In this document: positions 17,310 through 26,634 of the stretch, in pieces
Numbering within the stretch: position 1 is the stretch's first letter
Layout of the letters: every line of letters starts with the position of its first letter
Source of the DNA: Pseudomonadota bacterium
GTDB taxonomy: Bacteria; Bdellovibrionota; UBA1018
Direction of reading: 5' to 3'
Length of the DNA stretch: 64,000 nucleotides
Assembly: GCA_027485695.1 (NCBI GenBank)
Contig: JAIXQO010000002.1
Location: forward strand, 434,001-498,000
Position numbers and translations under genes: made by a program
Notes under the pieces: model-generated
The model's input: only the letters and a program-made list of their open reading frames with translations
Told to the model about the DNA's origin: nothing
Database searches by the model: none

Positions 17310-18554
17310 ATGATCAATACCTCAGCCAACGTCTACTCACTGCTAGCGCCCATTGTGCTTCTGATGATCGTCGTAGAGATCATCTACTGCATGGTCAAGA
17401 AGAACGGTTATTACAGCTTCCAGGATAGCCTGATCGGCATCGGAACCATGATGATCGCCCAGTGCGTGAATCTGGGCGTCGCGGTTGCGATCCTTTCGAG
17501 TTACGGCTGGCTCTACACGAACGCCTCGCTTGCGCATCTCGAACCCACGATCACAAACTACATCCTGTGTTTCATCGGTGTAGATTTTCTTTTCTACTGG
17601 TTCCATCGGGCAGGACACCGGATCAATTTTTTCTGGGGAGCTCACGTCCCTCACCACTCCGCTGAGGAGTTAAATTACGCAGTCGCGCTCCGGACGGGAT
17701 TCTTTCAGCGCGCCTGCTCGTTCCTTTTTTATTTTCCTCTCGCGATCGTCGGATTCTCACCAGAAATGATCCTTCATGCGGTCGCTTTGAACCTGCTCTA
17801 TCAGTTCGTTCCGCACACGAGAGTGGTGGGCAAGCTCCCGAACTGGATTTCTTCGTGGCTTAATACGCCCTACCACCATCAAGTGCACCACGCCGCGAAT
17901 CCAATCTACTGGGACAAAAACTACGGTGGTACTTTCATCATTTGGGATCGACTGTTCGGTACCTACCAAGACCAAACAGACCCCGTCTATTACGGCGTAT
18001 CGGTTCACCCCAAGAGCTGGGACCCGATCTACCTCACGTTCCATTGGTACACCGTGCTTTGGAATGACATGCTCGAGGCCAAGACCTGGGGCGATCGTCT
18101 GCGCGTCTGGTACAAGCCGCCGGGCTGGCGCCCAAGCCATTTGCCGCCTTACCCAAAAGCTCCGCATACGAGCGAAAAAGATCAGATCAAATACCGCACG
18201 CAACCGATTCCCGGAGCGACGCCTTACCTAGTTGCGCAGTTATTTCTCCAGATGGGACTACTCCTCTGGACCATCTCAGACAAAGGCGATGCCGGCGTTT
18301 CGCCCTGGGTGATTGTGCTGATGAGCGGGATGACTACCTGGTCGGTCATTCATTGGGCAGCCATCCTCGAAAACCGCAACTGGGTGCGACGAACGGAATT
18401 CGTACGCATTATGGCTGAATTTGCCTGCGTGATTGCGTTTATTCCCGAGCCGTACAAGAACTTCGTCGCAGCCGCGAGCGTAGGTTCCGCGTTCTTTTTC
18501 AGCGCAGTCTTGATGCGTGGAAGAGACGCCTCTGCGATGACAGCCGGCGAATAG
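17310..18554 (+). CDS. Sterol desaturase / fatty acid hydroxylase family membrane enzyme
   Basis: This 414-residue integral membrane protein carries the di-iron histidine clusters of the family: HRAGHR, HVPHHS and HHQVHHA, each in the right order and embedded between hydrophobic helices. The layout with a long C-terminal membrane extension is close to the alkylglycerol-monooxygenase-like branch. Members hydroxylate or desaturate lipids using oxygen; the substrate here is unknown. The gene stands alone on the plus strand and converges with the GT-C gene, with 3 bp between stops. Confidence 0.85.
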   Translation: MINTSANVYSLLAPIVLLMIVVEIIYCMVKKNGYYSFQDSLIGIGTMMIAQCVNLGVAVAILSSYGWLYTNASLAHLEPTITNYILCFIGVDFLFYWFHRAGHRINFFWGAHVPHHSAEELNYAVALRTGFFQRACSFLFYFPLAIVGFSPEMILHAVALNLLYQFVPHTRVVGKLPNWISSWLNTPYHHQVHHAANPIYWDKNYGGTFIIWDRLFGTYQDQTDPVYYGVSVHPKSWDPIYLTFHWYTVLWNDMLEAKTWGDRLRVWYKPPGWRPSHLPPYPKAPHTSEKDQIKYRTQPIPGATPYLVAQLFLQMGLLLWTISDKGDAGVSPWVIVLMSGMTTWSVIHWAAILENRNWVRRTEFVRIMAEFACVIAFIPEPYKNFVAAASVGSAFFFSAVLMRGRDASAMTAGE

Positions 18555-18557
18555 CGA

Positions 18558-20006
18558 CTATTGAACGGCGGCAAACCTGATCCAGGTCCACGTTTCTCGT
18601 TTGCCGTTCAGGGTCTGCGTCTCAACTCGCCTCACCGGCGAAAGGCATTCCCTGATGCGTGCGATCCAACGGGAGTCCGGCCCAGTCACCAAGTGGATTG
18701 TCGGAGCTTTTGATTCACGGAGTTTCGCGCAGGTATCGACCGGATATTCAATATCGAGCGTCCATCCTGAGGATCCGATCATGGTGAGTTTCCACGGATT
18801 GAATCCATCGTCGGTCAAGTACAGGTCGCCCGCTTGAGATGAGGCTCTCACCTGCTCGCCGATTTCATATCGACCGGCTGCGCGGTGGGTGATCCAAACC
18901 TCGGTTCTCACGAGATAGAGCGCGCCCCAAATAAACAGGAGCGCAAAACCACTCATGAGCGCAGGATTTGCCAACTCACGAAACCGCTTCTCAGCCTGAA
19001 TGGCTCCCTCGAGAACAAAGATTCCACACGGTACATAGTAGTAGGTATGCAGAGTGATGTGGATCCCATCCAAAACGAGGAGCGCTGAAATCGAGAGCAA
19101 AACGAGGAATACCTCGCGATACGCCCGCGCATAAACGAAAAATCCAAGAACCAACAGACCGATCCCGTAGGGAAACGCTCCGAAGAAAATTTCTTCGTAG
19201 AATTGCCGAGCCGAGAGCGAGAATCCAAGCGATTTCAAATTCGCGATTGGATCCAGATGCGCCTGATTGAATACGTGAGGCCCCGTGAAATGCTCCAGGA
19301 TGTACCCGGTGTAGTAACCATACCAGATCGCACCCGATACACAGGCCAAACCACTCACCGCATACGCCCAAGCCCGGCGCGTGAGGCGCGGCCAACCGGA
19401 TTCACTCCGTTCAAACAGAATCGCAAAAAAAGCGACTACGAAGACCGGTTTCACGAGCACGGCGAGCGAGAACGCGAGAATAGAACGGAGAAAATTTTTC
19501 TCCCGGAAAAATGCGATCCCGAGCAACGCGAGTGGAAATCCGAGCGCCTCCGGCAAAAAAGAAAAAAGATAGTATCCGATACCCACTGATGAATAGACGT
19601 AGATGAGCTGACGAAATGCGGGGGTATCCGATGCTGTCCGCAAAAAACGACGAATCGCGAATAACTGAATCCCGAGCAGAAGCAGAATCGAAAGCGTGAA
19701 CCCCACCCGTGGCGTATCGACGAGAAAAAACGGCGAAGTCAAAAACGAGAGAAACTGGAACTCACTTGCCACGACTCCGTCATAGGGCCCATTTTGCAAG
19801 ACGCGCGGATAAGCGAAAACACTGAGCCACTCGCCGACGCCATGGTCCCGCACTCGATCGGCGAGCGCCATCGTCATACCCAGCGTATCCGTCTGCCGAT
19901 GCATGTGTGCACCACTCGGTCCCACGCTATAAGCGCGGTAGAGCGAGGCCACCATCACGACGACGATGAGCAGACGTTCGATCCAAGTCCGAAGTGTGAC
20001 AGTCAT
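18558..20006 (-). CDS. Polytopic membrane protein, possible GT-C glycosyltransferase
   Basis: The 482-residue protein has about ten transmembrane helices and a soluble C-terminal domain of about 110 residues. The N-terminal periplasmic loop after helix 1 contains HRQTDTLGMTMALADR, where acidic residues in this place are typical of the first loop of GT-C (PMT/ArnT-like) enzymes that use lipid-linked sugars. Motif support is thin, so the call is a best guess. The next gene upstream on the same strand ends 9 bp away, so they may be co-transcribed. Confidence 0.55.
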   Translation of the reverse strand: MTVTLRTWIERLLIVVVMVASLYRAYSVGPSGAHMHRQTDTLGMTMALADRVRDHGVGEWLSVFAYPRVLQNGPYDGVVASEFQFLSFLTSPFFLVDTPRVGFTLSILLLLGIQLFAIRRFLRTASDTPAFRQLIYVYSSVGIGYYLFSFLPEALGFPLALLGIAFFREKNFLRSILAFSLAVLVKPVFVVAFFAILFERSESGWPRLTRRAWAYAVSGLACVSGAIWYGYYTGYILEHFTGPHVFNQAHLDPIANLKSLGFSLSARQFYEEIFFGAFPYGIGLLVLGFFVYARAYREVFLVLLSISALLVLDGIHITLHTYYYVPCGIFVLEGAIQAEKRFRELANPALMSGFALLFIWGALYLVRTEVWITHRAAGRYEIGEQVRASSQAGDLYLTDDGFNPWKLTMIGSSGWTLDIEYPVDTCAKLRESKAPTIHLVTGPDSRWIARIRECLSPVRRVETQTLNGKRETWTWIRFAAVQ

Positions 20007-20015
20007 GAAAAAGAT

Positions 20016-20717
20016 TTAAATCGAAGCGCAGTCCAGCTGCGAACCATCGCCCTGCTTCTGCACGAGGATGGTCCTGAGTTCCATCCAGACTTGGAAATAG
20101 AGCCATTCCGGTGGCGAGCTCGGCTCGGGATGATGATCCGGTCGAAGTTTCAAGCCATCCGTTGCCAAAAGAATTTCCGAGACGATGGAGTTCTGTTTCA
20201 GTTTTTCGCACATGGCCTCGCGAATCAGCGCGTAGTGGCGACCTTTGGTCGCGGAACGATAAGGGAATCGCTCTCCCTCGAACGAAACCCAATCGATGCC
20301 AAGTTCTTTCATCTGGTCTTCGGCAGATTTGCCGGCGCTCTTTGCTTCAAACGCGACCATCTGAGAAACTTCACGGCGCGTGTGCGGATAGCGCCCTTTG
20401 AATCGTGGATCTCGACCATCCTCTGGATACAACATCATTTGCCAGAAGCCTTCGATGCTCAGATATTTTTGCCCGCGGAAAACAAAGGGCGAGTAGGAGA
20501 AATTCGACAACACTCCAAGCTCGTTGCGTTTAGAGAGAATGACTTCACCCGGACCGGCCTCGTGCGGGAGGACCTCCCAATACGGCTTGCCCGCGGTCGG
20601 ATAGGTTTTCCACCAGTGGGCTGGATAACGATCCCGAATGGACGAGTGGCTACACCCTAATACACCGCTTGAGAACGTCACTGCGACCCCCAGTACCCAG
20701 ACCAGTTTTTTCAACAT
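20016..20717 (-). CDS. NADAR (YbiA/DUF1768)-like domain in a predicted lipoprotein
   Basis: I start at the ATG at 20717, giving a lipoprotein signal (MLKKLVWVLGVAVTFSSGVLGC, lipid Cys22) and 233 residues. The mature part resembles NADAR proteins: GVLSNFSYSPFVFRGQKYLS and SIEGFWQ (residues 87-93, compare SEHYFQ in YbiA), then LLATDGLKLRP and a final MELR. Known NADAR enzymes act on ADP-ribose conjugates or riboflavin intermediates in the cytoplasm; the Trp-Gly catalytic segment is not obvious here. A periplasmic lipid-anchored version is unusual. GGGAG abuts the ATG, so the exact start is not certain. Confidence 0.6.
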   Translation of the reverse strand: MLKKLVWVLGVAVTFSSGVLGCSHSSIRDRYPAHWWKTYPTAGKPYWEVLPHEAGPGEVILSKRNELGVLSNFSYSPFVFRGQKYLSIEGFWQMMLYPEDGRDPRFKGRYPHTRREVSQMVAFEAKSAGKSAEDQMKELGIDWVSFEGERFPYRSATKGRHYALIREAMCEKLKQNSIVSEILLATDGLKLRPDHHPEPSSPPEWLYFQVWMELRTILVQKQGDGSQLDCASI

Positions 20718-20840
20718 CTCCCGGGTGTATCGAGACGCTCGCCAAAAATCAACGAATCCACTCCAAACTGGGGAATGAACTCCCCTATCCGGCAATTTCT
20801 GGGCTGAACCTCGACCGCAGAAGTGCTAAAATAAGAGGCT

Positions 20841-21716
20841 ATGAGCCGCCCTTCGACGCATGCGCACGAAATCACGCTTTTTTTCTACCCGAGTCCGGGC
20901 GTCAGCTGGAAATCACCGGCCCACCTTACGCTGACGACCGCTCTCACCAAGCTGACGAATCAACCCCGCTCGATTGGGCATGTGAGTATTCGTGTGAGAT
21001 CCGAAGGTGATCGATTGATCGACTTCCACACCGGCATGACTCAGTCCCAGAAGGACGAAGGCCGCGCCGAGATCCTCCGACTGGGATATGGCCTAGGCAT
21101 CTTATTTCATGATTTTGATGGCGAGCTTGAAAACACCGAAGCGCTCGACGCCGAAATTTTGATGCGATCCCATCGTCCGGGGAAACTCTCGTACATTCGT
21201 TTTGAAATCACGCGCGCAATCGCTGAGCGCGTAGAAAACTACCTAAAAGCGTTCGCCGCCTGTGGCGCTGACAAACATTACGGGTCCCCTCACCGACCGC
21301 TTTACGGCGAAGGGGGCGGTTGCTCGGCCTTCGCCGCAAGCTTCCTCGAAGTAGCAGGCTTACTAACATCAGAGCATCGAGATCGGTGGGCAAGGAATCA
21401 CCTTCTTCCCCGATCTCATGTCGGTGGTCCAAAAACCGGTCAGCGTGTCGGCGTTCTTCAGATGCTGACCCGCTTCAGCTGGGCACGCTCTGATGAGCCA
21501 CACGAGGAGTTTTTCATCTGGGACCCGGACCTCATGCACGAGTGGCTCACCGAGGCCTGGAATCGAGAGTCCAAGACTCCGTCGAAACTCTACCGTACGG
21601 AGACCTGGAACCAAGCTCGCGGCCTCATCGTGGATGCGCGTGAGAGCGTCTGCCCGAACCACGATTTTTTCCTAGGGGAACCCGACCCCACTCGCTACTT
21701 CAAGAGATCCCTATGA
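20841..21716 (+). CDS. Unknown protein, possible permuted papain-like (NlpC/P60-superfamily) enzyme
   Basis: The 291-residue protein has no signal peptide. SIGHVSIRV (His47) in the N-terminal third and GGGCSAFAASFLEVAGLL (Cys161) further on follow the His-then-Cys order of circularly permuted NlpC/P60-like folds, and each sits in the expected strand or helix context. Nothing else is recognised. The stop overlaps the start of the SUFU-domain gene by 4 bp (ATGA), so the two are translationally coupled. SUFU proteins often act as immunity proteins, so this could be the matching effector, but that is inference. Confidence 0.5.
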   Translation: MSRPSTHAHEITLFFYPSPGVSWKSPAHLTLTTALTKLTNQPRSIGHVSIRVRSEGDRLIDFHTGMTQSQKDEGRAEILRLGYGLGILFHDFDGELENTEALDAEILMRSHRPGKLSYIRFEITRAIAERVENYLKAFAACGADKHYGSPHRPLYGEGGGCSAFAASFLEVAGLLTSEHRDRWARNHLLPRSHVGGPKTGQRVGVLQMLTRFSWARSDEPHEEFFIWDPDLMHEWLTEAWNRESKTPSKLYRTETWNQARGLIVDARESVCPNHDFFLGEPDPTRYFKRSL

Positions 21717-22294
21717 ATCTGAATCCCGTTCATCAAGACATGGCAAAAAAATTGGCCGTCGAATTCGGCGCCGATCCACGCGTCGATCGATTCACGAGCC
21801 TCGAAGGCGAGCACGCGATGGATATCCTCACCGTCCGCGATCGGCTCAACGGCGAAGTGACTTATTCGTTCACGATTGGGCTCTCGGATGCCACGCTCTA
21901 TTACAAAAACGAGCCCGTTTCATTTGCGCTTGAACTGGGTGCCGCTGCGTATCGTGACGCCGCAGAGTTTGTTCCTAATACGCTCGCCAAGGCGGCGCTT
22001 CGGATCGCGCACAATCGCTGGGAGTGCCAGCCCGGAACCGTATTCAAGGATCTCGGCGGAGAGAACGCTGTAACGAATGGGATGCGCCACCTCTATTTTA
22101 TTCGCCCACTCCTCTGGAAAGATCGCCTGGAAAAAATCCAGCACCCCGAGAAGCGCACGGCTTGGTTGATCTGCATGCCGATTTCGGACTCAGAACTCGA
22201 GTACCTACTGAAACACGGGGCGACCGGTCTCGAATCCGTTTTTCAAAAAGAAAACGTCGATCTATTCAACTGGACGCGGACGAGCTGCGTCTAG
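21713..22294 (+). CDS. Suppressor-of-fused (SUFU) domain protein
   Basis: This 193-residue protein covers a whole bacterial SUFU domain: YSFTIGLSD, FALELGAAAYRDA, HNRWECQPGTVF, HLYFIRPLLW, TAWLICMPISDSELEYLLKHG and a final VDLFNWTRTSCV. In bacteria such proteins are frequent immunity partners in polymorphic toxin loci. It overlaps the preceding gene by 4 bp. No signal peptide is present, so it is cytoplasmic. The gene ends at a strong hairpin shared with the convergent neighbour. Confidence 0.8.
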   Translation: MNLNPVHQDMAKKLAVEFGADPRVDRFTSLEGEHAMDILTVRDRLNGEVTYSFTIGLSDATLYYKNEPVSFALELGAAAYRDAAEFVPNTLAKAALRIAHNRWECQPGTVFKDLGGENAVTNGMRHLYFIRPLLWKDRLEKIQHPEKRTAWLICMPISDSELEYLLKHGATGLESVFQKENVDLFNWTRTSCV

Positions 22295-22295
22295 A

Positions 22296-22326
22296 TCTCG
22301 CCCGCGGCGAATCGCCACGGGCGAGA
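22296..22326. terminator. Hairpin between convergent genes
   Basis: A 9-bp stem (TCTCGCCCG with CGGGCGAGA) continues, after one mismatch, into a 4-bp GGCG/CGCC stem with an AAT loop. It lies exactly between the SUFU stop and the end of the convergent exported-protein gene. There is no long T tract on either side, so it may stop transcription only partly. Confidence 0.6.
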
Positions 22327-22339
22327 CGGCTCTCACAAA

Positions 22340-23377
22340 TTACTTATCCCCTGAAGCAAAACGACGGATGATGCCGATCTGAAAGAGCTGCGTCGACAAG
22401 CGATATTCGGGACCCGCTTTATAAGTGGTCGCTGTAACATTGCCGTTAGGGCCACGAGTCTCTTGATCAATCATGGTACTTTGTTTCACGAGGTTCACAA
22501 TCTGGCAGTTGCCAGAGAGCGTAAGCTTACTCGAAAGTTCGATCGCGATCGTGCCTTTGATCACCTCTCCTGAGCGTGCGAGACCACCACCATTCGTAAA
22601 ATCGACGTTCTTCTCCTTTGGATAGTTCGCGTAACGTGCATTCACGTAGAGTTTATCACCCGCAAAGATATTGAGTTGGCCACCAAAACCCCATGCATCC
22701 GTCGAGAACTGCTCCATTTGGCCGTTCGGAAGCATGACATTACAAGCCGCGCCACCTGCACTGACCGAGCCGGTGATGATCGTCGAGATCACATCATTTT
22801 GAAGAATGAGCCCCGTATCAATTCCGCCGGATCCATGCACGTGGTCTTGCATACGAGAATAGAAGTTCCAACCACCTGTGACATTCCCGGATGCACCAAT
22901 GAAAAAGTCGGCTCCTTTATCGGTACCCAACGGACTAAAACCAAACATCGTATTGTGATCGAAATCGATTCCTGAGGAAAGATTTCTTGGACCATTGATT
23001 TCTTTATTGGCGATGTTGAAAGTCCCACGAACGTGACCGAGCACCCTCCATTTCTCATTACTATCCGCTCCGATTCCGATGAGATTTCCGTAGGCCAGGA
23101 GCTGAGCGTTGGCGCCTTGACCGGCCACGTCTTTCTTCATCACGCGATAACCGAGTCCCGCACCAAAACGAATGAATCCATCGTTTCTCCACTTAGAAGT
23201 CACACCGGGTTTCAGCGTATTGTCGTGATCACTCGACGGTTCATCTACTTCGACGGTCACAGCCGTCAATGTCGCGCCATCGGCCAATTCAATTTGAACT
23301 TGCGGCTCTGCAGAAAGAACCGAAACCGAAAACAAACTCATCAATGAAAAAACAAAATAGCGAACAATCATACTCAT
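22340..23377 (-). CDS. Exported beta-rich protein, possible outer-membrane protein
   Basis: The 345-residue product has a signal peptide (cleavage after VLSA). The mature sequence is Gly- and aromatic-rich with alternating strands (FIRFGAGLGYRVM, GGWNFYSRMQ, GFGGQLNIFAGDKLYVNARY) and a final strand LFQIGIIRRF, as in small outer-membrane barrels. Two cysteines (ACNV and NCQIV) could pair. No family was recognised. GAGAGGAATGAGT lies before the ATG. Confidence 0.6.
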   Translation of the reverse strand: MSMIVRYFVFSLMSLFSVSVLSAEPQVQIELADGATLTAVTVEVDEPSSDHDNTLKPGVTSKWRNDGFIRFGAGLGYRVMKKDVAGQGANAQLLAYGNLIGIGADSNEKWRVLGHVRGTFNIANKEINGPRNLSSGIDFDHNTMFGFSPLGTDKGADFFIGASGNVTGGWNFYSRMQDHVHGSGGIDTGLILQNDVISTIITGSVSAGGAACNVMLPNGQMEQFSTDAWGFGGQLNIFAGDKLYVNARYANYPKEKNVDFTNGGGLARSGEVIKGTIAIELSSKLTLSGNCQIVNLVKQSTMIDQETRGPNGNVTATTYKAGPEYRLSTQLFQIGIIRRFASGDK

Positions 23378-23526
23378 TCCTCTCAGGAAGATTAAAATGC
23401 GGGGTAACCCGACATTCTATGAGGCAAACGAGTAAAGGATTCAATTGAGTCCACAAACCAGGAACTCAAAGGGTGTTTTCATCTTGCGACGTCCACACCC
23501 AAGAGCTCCTCGTTTTGGGCAGATCT

Positions 23527-25176
23527 TTAAGGTTCGGAAGAACTACTGGAAGATTCGCTAGATTCGACAGCTGAATTGGAGTCTGAATCCTCGCCCACAT
23601 TCGTAGACGATCCTTCTTGGTCACGCCGTGGCCCACGACCACGTCCACCCCGACGACGACGACGTTTCCCATTGCCGTCACTCGCATTCTTTTCGCCGCG
23701 ATCAACGCTATCGCCAGCAGCCGTTTCAACATCATTTGAAGCTGCCGAGGCAATCGTTCCGCCTTCTGCAGGCGGTGGAGACTGTTCGCTGCGCGGTTTG
23801 ATCACAATTCGCGGACGATTCGGATCGAGAGGTTGCTGCGCCGGTACCGCAGGACGAGGTGCTGAATTGCGGGGTGTGGCTGGACGAGGCGAAGAATGCC
23901 CTCGAGGCGCCGACGTGCTAGGAGCATTGCTGGTCAGAGCGCTCAGTGCCTCTGCCGGCGGACGGATCTGCTTGCCAATGAGTTTTTCGATCTTGCTGAT
24001 GACGAGGCGATCACGCGAGGTGATGAGGCTCGTGGCTTTGCCTTTGGCATCGGCTCGGCCAGTCCGACCGATGCGGTGGATGTAATCATCCGCTTCACGA
24101 GGCATGTCGTAGTTCACGACATGAGCGACGCCATCGACGTGGATCCCTCGACCGATCACATCGGTCGCAATGATCACTCGATAGCGACCTTGCTTGAAAT
24201 CTTCTAGCGCCTGTTCACGGTCGCGCTGACGAAGATCGGAATGCAAATGGGTGGCGTCGTCGAATCCGCGACTGCGGAGCGAACGCCAAAGGCGGGTCGC
24301 GCCTTCTTTGGAACTCGTGAAAATGAATACGCTGCCCGGCTCTTGTCGAAGCAAGCGCAAAACAACGCCGATTTTCGCCTCTTCTTTGGTGAAGATAAAA
24401 TGCTGATGCACGGTCTTGGCCGGCGAGGTCGGTTTGCCGATTTGCACGCGCACGGGATCGCGAAGGATGCGGCGAGCAAGTTTCTCAACCGGTGGCGCGA
24501 ACGTTGCCGAGAAAAACATCGTCTGGCGTGAGGCCGGCGTGTCCGTCATGATGCGGTTCAATTGCTCGGAAAATCCCATGTCGAGCATGCGATCGGCTTC
24601 GTCCAAAATCACGAACTCCAAATAATCGAGCCAGATATTGCCGCGATCCAAGTGATCACAGAGACGACCCGGGGTTGCAACGATGACTTGCGGATAAGTG
24701 TTCAGGGCTTGAGTGTCCACTCGCATGTCGATTCCACCGATCAAGACAGCGGAACGAACTCCCATCGGAGCGGCGAATGAGTTCAATACGACTTGGATTT
24801 GAATGGCGACTTCGCGACTCGGCGCCAAGATCAAACCATAGGTACCTTCGCGGCCCTTGAGTTTTTCGACGAGAGGGAGGACGAACGCGGCGGTCTTGCC
24901 CGTACCAGTCTGAGCGGAAACGATTAAGTCCTTACCTTCGATGGCCAGTGGTATGGCCTTAGCTTGAACCGGGGTCGGAGCTTTGAAGTTGGCCGCTTCA
25001 ATCAATGCCAATATTTTGGGATCAAGACCCAGCTCGCTCCACTGAACCGCTGCCTCAGGAATGGCGGGTGCAGCTTGAACTCCTGGAGAATGGACCGGAG
25101 CTTGAGACGCCGATTCTGGAGAGGCAGCCACCTCGGTAGTCGAGGTTTCTGGGGACGTAGACGATTCGTTAGACAT
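23527..25176 (-). CDS. DEAD-box ATP-dependent RNA helicase (RhlE-like)
   Basis: All helicase motifs are present in order: Q motif (FKAPTPVQAKAIP), motif I AQTGTGKT, Ia PSREVA, GG, TPGR, DEAD, SAT, and in the second domain IATDVIGRGIHV and HRIGRTGRA. Together they make a core of about 360 residues flanked by low-complexity tails: an N-terminal Ser/Pro/Ala leader of about 45 residues, and a C-terminal tail with Pro-rich, basic (RRRRRGGRGRGPRR) and poly-Ser segments. Such tails bind RNA nonspecifically. Likely roles are mRNA decay, ribosome assembly or cold response. Confidence 0.93.
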   Translation of the reverse strand: MSNESSTSPETSTTEVAASPESASQAPVHSPGVQAAPAIPEAAVQWSELGLDPKILALIEAANFKAPTPVQAKAIPLAIEGKDLIVSAQTGTGKTAAFVLPLVEKLKGREGTYGLILAPSREVAIQIQVVLNSFAAPMGVRSAVLIGGIDMRVDTQALNTYPQVIVATPGRLCDHLDRGNIWLDYLEFVILDEADRMLDMGFSEQLNRIMTDTPASRQTMFFSATFAPPVEKLARRILRDPVRVQIGKPTSPAKTVHQHFIFTKEEAKIGVVLRLLRQEPGSVFIFTSSKEGATRLWRSLRSRGFDDATHLHSDLRQRDREQALEDFKQGRYRVIIATDVIGRGIHVDGVAHVVNYDMPREADDYIHRIGRTGRADAKGKATSLITSRDRLVISKIEKLIGKQIRPPAEALSALTSNAPSTSAPRGHSSPRPATPRNSAPRPAVPAQQPLDPNRPRIVIKPRSEQSPPPAEGGTIASAASNDVETAAGDSVDRGEKNASDGNGKRRRRRGGRGRGPRRDQEGSSTNVGEDSDSNSAVESSESSSSSSEP

Positions 25177-25218
25177 GGATGATTCCGCTCTTTGTGAGAG
25201 GATTCACCTCTCGATACG

Positions 25219-25233
25219 CTCTTGAGTCAAGAG
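25219..25233. repeat. 15-bp palindrome upstream of the helicase gene
   Basis: CTCTTGAGTCAAGAG is a perfect 7-1-7 palindrome about 45 bp upstream of the helicase start codon, within the 280-bp gap 25177-25456. It could be an operator or a small leader hairpin. I see nothing else coding or structured in that gap. Confidence 0.4.
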
Positions 25234-25456
25234 ACTCAGTTCCTAGAGCTTACACTAGAAAGCTCCTCTAAAATACCCAAATACTGTGCCATCCGCGCCT
25301 GACCTAGCCAAGGGGACAGACCACGATCGAGCGGTCGTTATTCCGGGAATGACTTGCCCCCACTTCCAAACCCATGGCCGAAAAACCGAAGCGTCTTAGC
25401 CAGTTGGCTCACCGCCAGATAGAAATGAAATTGGGATACCAACCCTGCCGCTGACG

Positions 25457-26290
25457 TTATTCTTTGACTCCGACGACATAGGCGAGCCAAGTCTCGCAGT
25501 CGTCCGCTTCTTCCAGTCGGCGGTATTCACTCGTCCCCTCACCCTGGTCATCGTCCAATTGCCAGAGCACGACACTTCGCTTGAAACCGACCTCTTTGAG
25601 GACTTCGCGAACATCACGGACACCCCAAAGGCGCCAGTGATAGGTGAAAACGTCATTCATCCAGGTTCCATCCGGCAGTTGAAAATGAATGGAATAGTCG
25701 TTGATCGCACGAAGCGGATCGTACTGATGCTGTTCCCAGACGTATTTGACCTTGCCATAGCCGGGGACCTTCACTTCCGTCGCCTCAGACTCGGCTTTGA
25801 CGAATCCCGGCCCTCCCGCCAATTCAAGGAAGAACGTTCCGCCTTTGACGAGAGACGCGTAAGCAGCGCGAGCGTATTCCAATAACTGCTCTCGCTCATG
25901 AAAAATAAAGAACGAGAAATTATGCGCACCGATCGCATCGAATTTCTCTCGCGTAGGTTTCAGCACGTTTTGATTCAGGAACCGAACACGTTTCTGGGCA
26001 TCGGGCGCCAAACTCGCCTGATTCACCGTTCGAGCGTACTCCAAGGTTTCTTCGCAAATATCCAAGCCCACAGCGAGGTGTTCCTTGGATTTTTTGGCCC
26101 ATTCACACGAGATTTGACCGGTTCCGCAGAAATCTTCGCGCATCTTCAGCAGGCGCTTGCCGGTGATTTTTTTATGAAAATACGGCATTTGATCGATCTG
26201 CCAATGAGGGCTCTGTACGGCGTGTTCGTAAATCCGGAATTTCGAGATGGGCGGCAAGGACCTAGGATTGCTCTTATAAGATTTTTTCAC
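25457..26290 (-). CDS. Class I SAM-dependent methyltransferase
   Basis: The 277-residue protein has the Rossmann methyltransferase pattern: motif I REDFCGTGQISCEW, acidic motif II VGLDICEETLEYAR, then a third strand with FDAIGAHNFSFFIFHER and the loop ARAAYASLVKGGTFFLELAGG (motif VI-like). The substrate cannot be told. The gene is alone and divergent from fadD. Confidence 0.85.
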   Translation of the reverse strand: MKKSYKSNPRSLPPISKFRIYEHAVQSPHWQIDQMPYFHKKITGKRLLKMREDFCGTGQISCEWAKKSKEHLAVGLDICEETLEYARTVNQASLAPDAQKRVRFLNQNVLKPTREKFDAIGAHNFSFFIFHEREQLLEYARAAYASLVKGGTFFLELAGGPGFVKAESEATEVKVPGYGKVKYVWEQHQYDPLRAINDYSIHFQLPDGTWMNDVFTYHWRLWGVRDVREVLKEVGFKRSVVLWQLDDDQGEGTSEYRRLEEADDCETWLAYVVGVKE

Positions 26291-26634
26291 TCTTAATCGA
26301 ATATTCCAGGCCCGGGTCAGTGCGCAAGTCAGTTCTCGTTTTATCCCTGGAATGTCCGACCGAAAAATTGATCACTCCATGCGATCCTGGAAGCTACGGA
26401 CGACGCGGGTGTTCGCATGGGGACTGCCTCCTAGATAAAAGGCTTTTAACATGGAAGAGGTTTGCGGAATAGATCCGTGCTTGCGCAAATCTTGCGGAAA
26501 AACGCCATGAAACACGAGTTTTCCAAAAAGGTTCGCACTCTGTCCAAATAAAAACGAGACAGCCCCTGAGTTGCGCCCCTGCAGTTAGGTCATTTTGAGA
26601 AGACAAAGCGCCGGCGCCCTACTAGCATATCGTC
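26291..26634. other. 344-bp intergenic region
   Basis: This stretch separates the divergent methyltransferase and fadD genes. I looked for small genes and hairpins and found nothing I can support. A minus-strand open frame at 26394-26606 has no codon bias, signal sequence or ribosome-binding site. Promoters for both flanking genes must lie here. No strong Shine-Dalgarno sequence is seen before fadD. Confidence 0.4.

Noticed and set aside
26394-26606. 70-codon minus-strand frame in the methyltransferase-fadD gap.
   Set aside because: No signal peptide, no ribosome-binding site and atypical composition.
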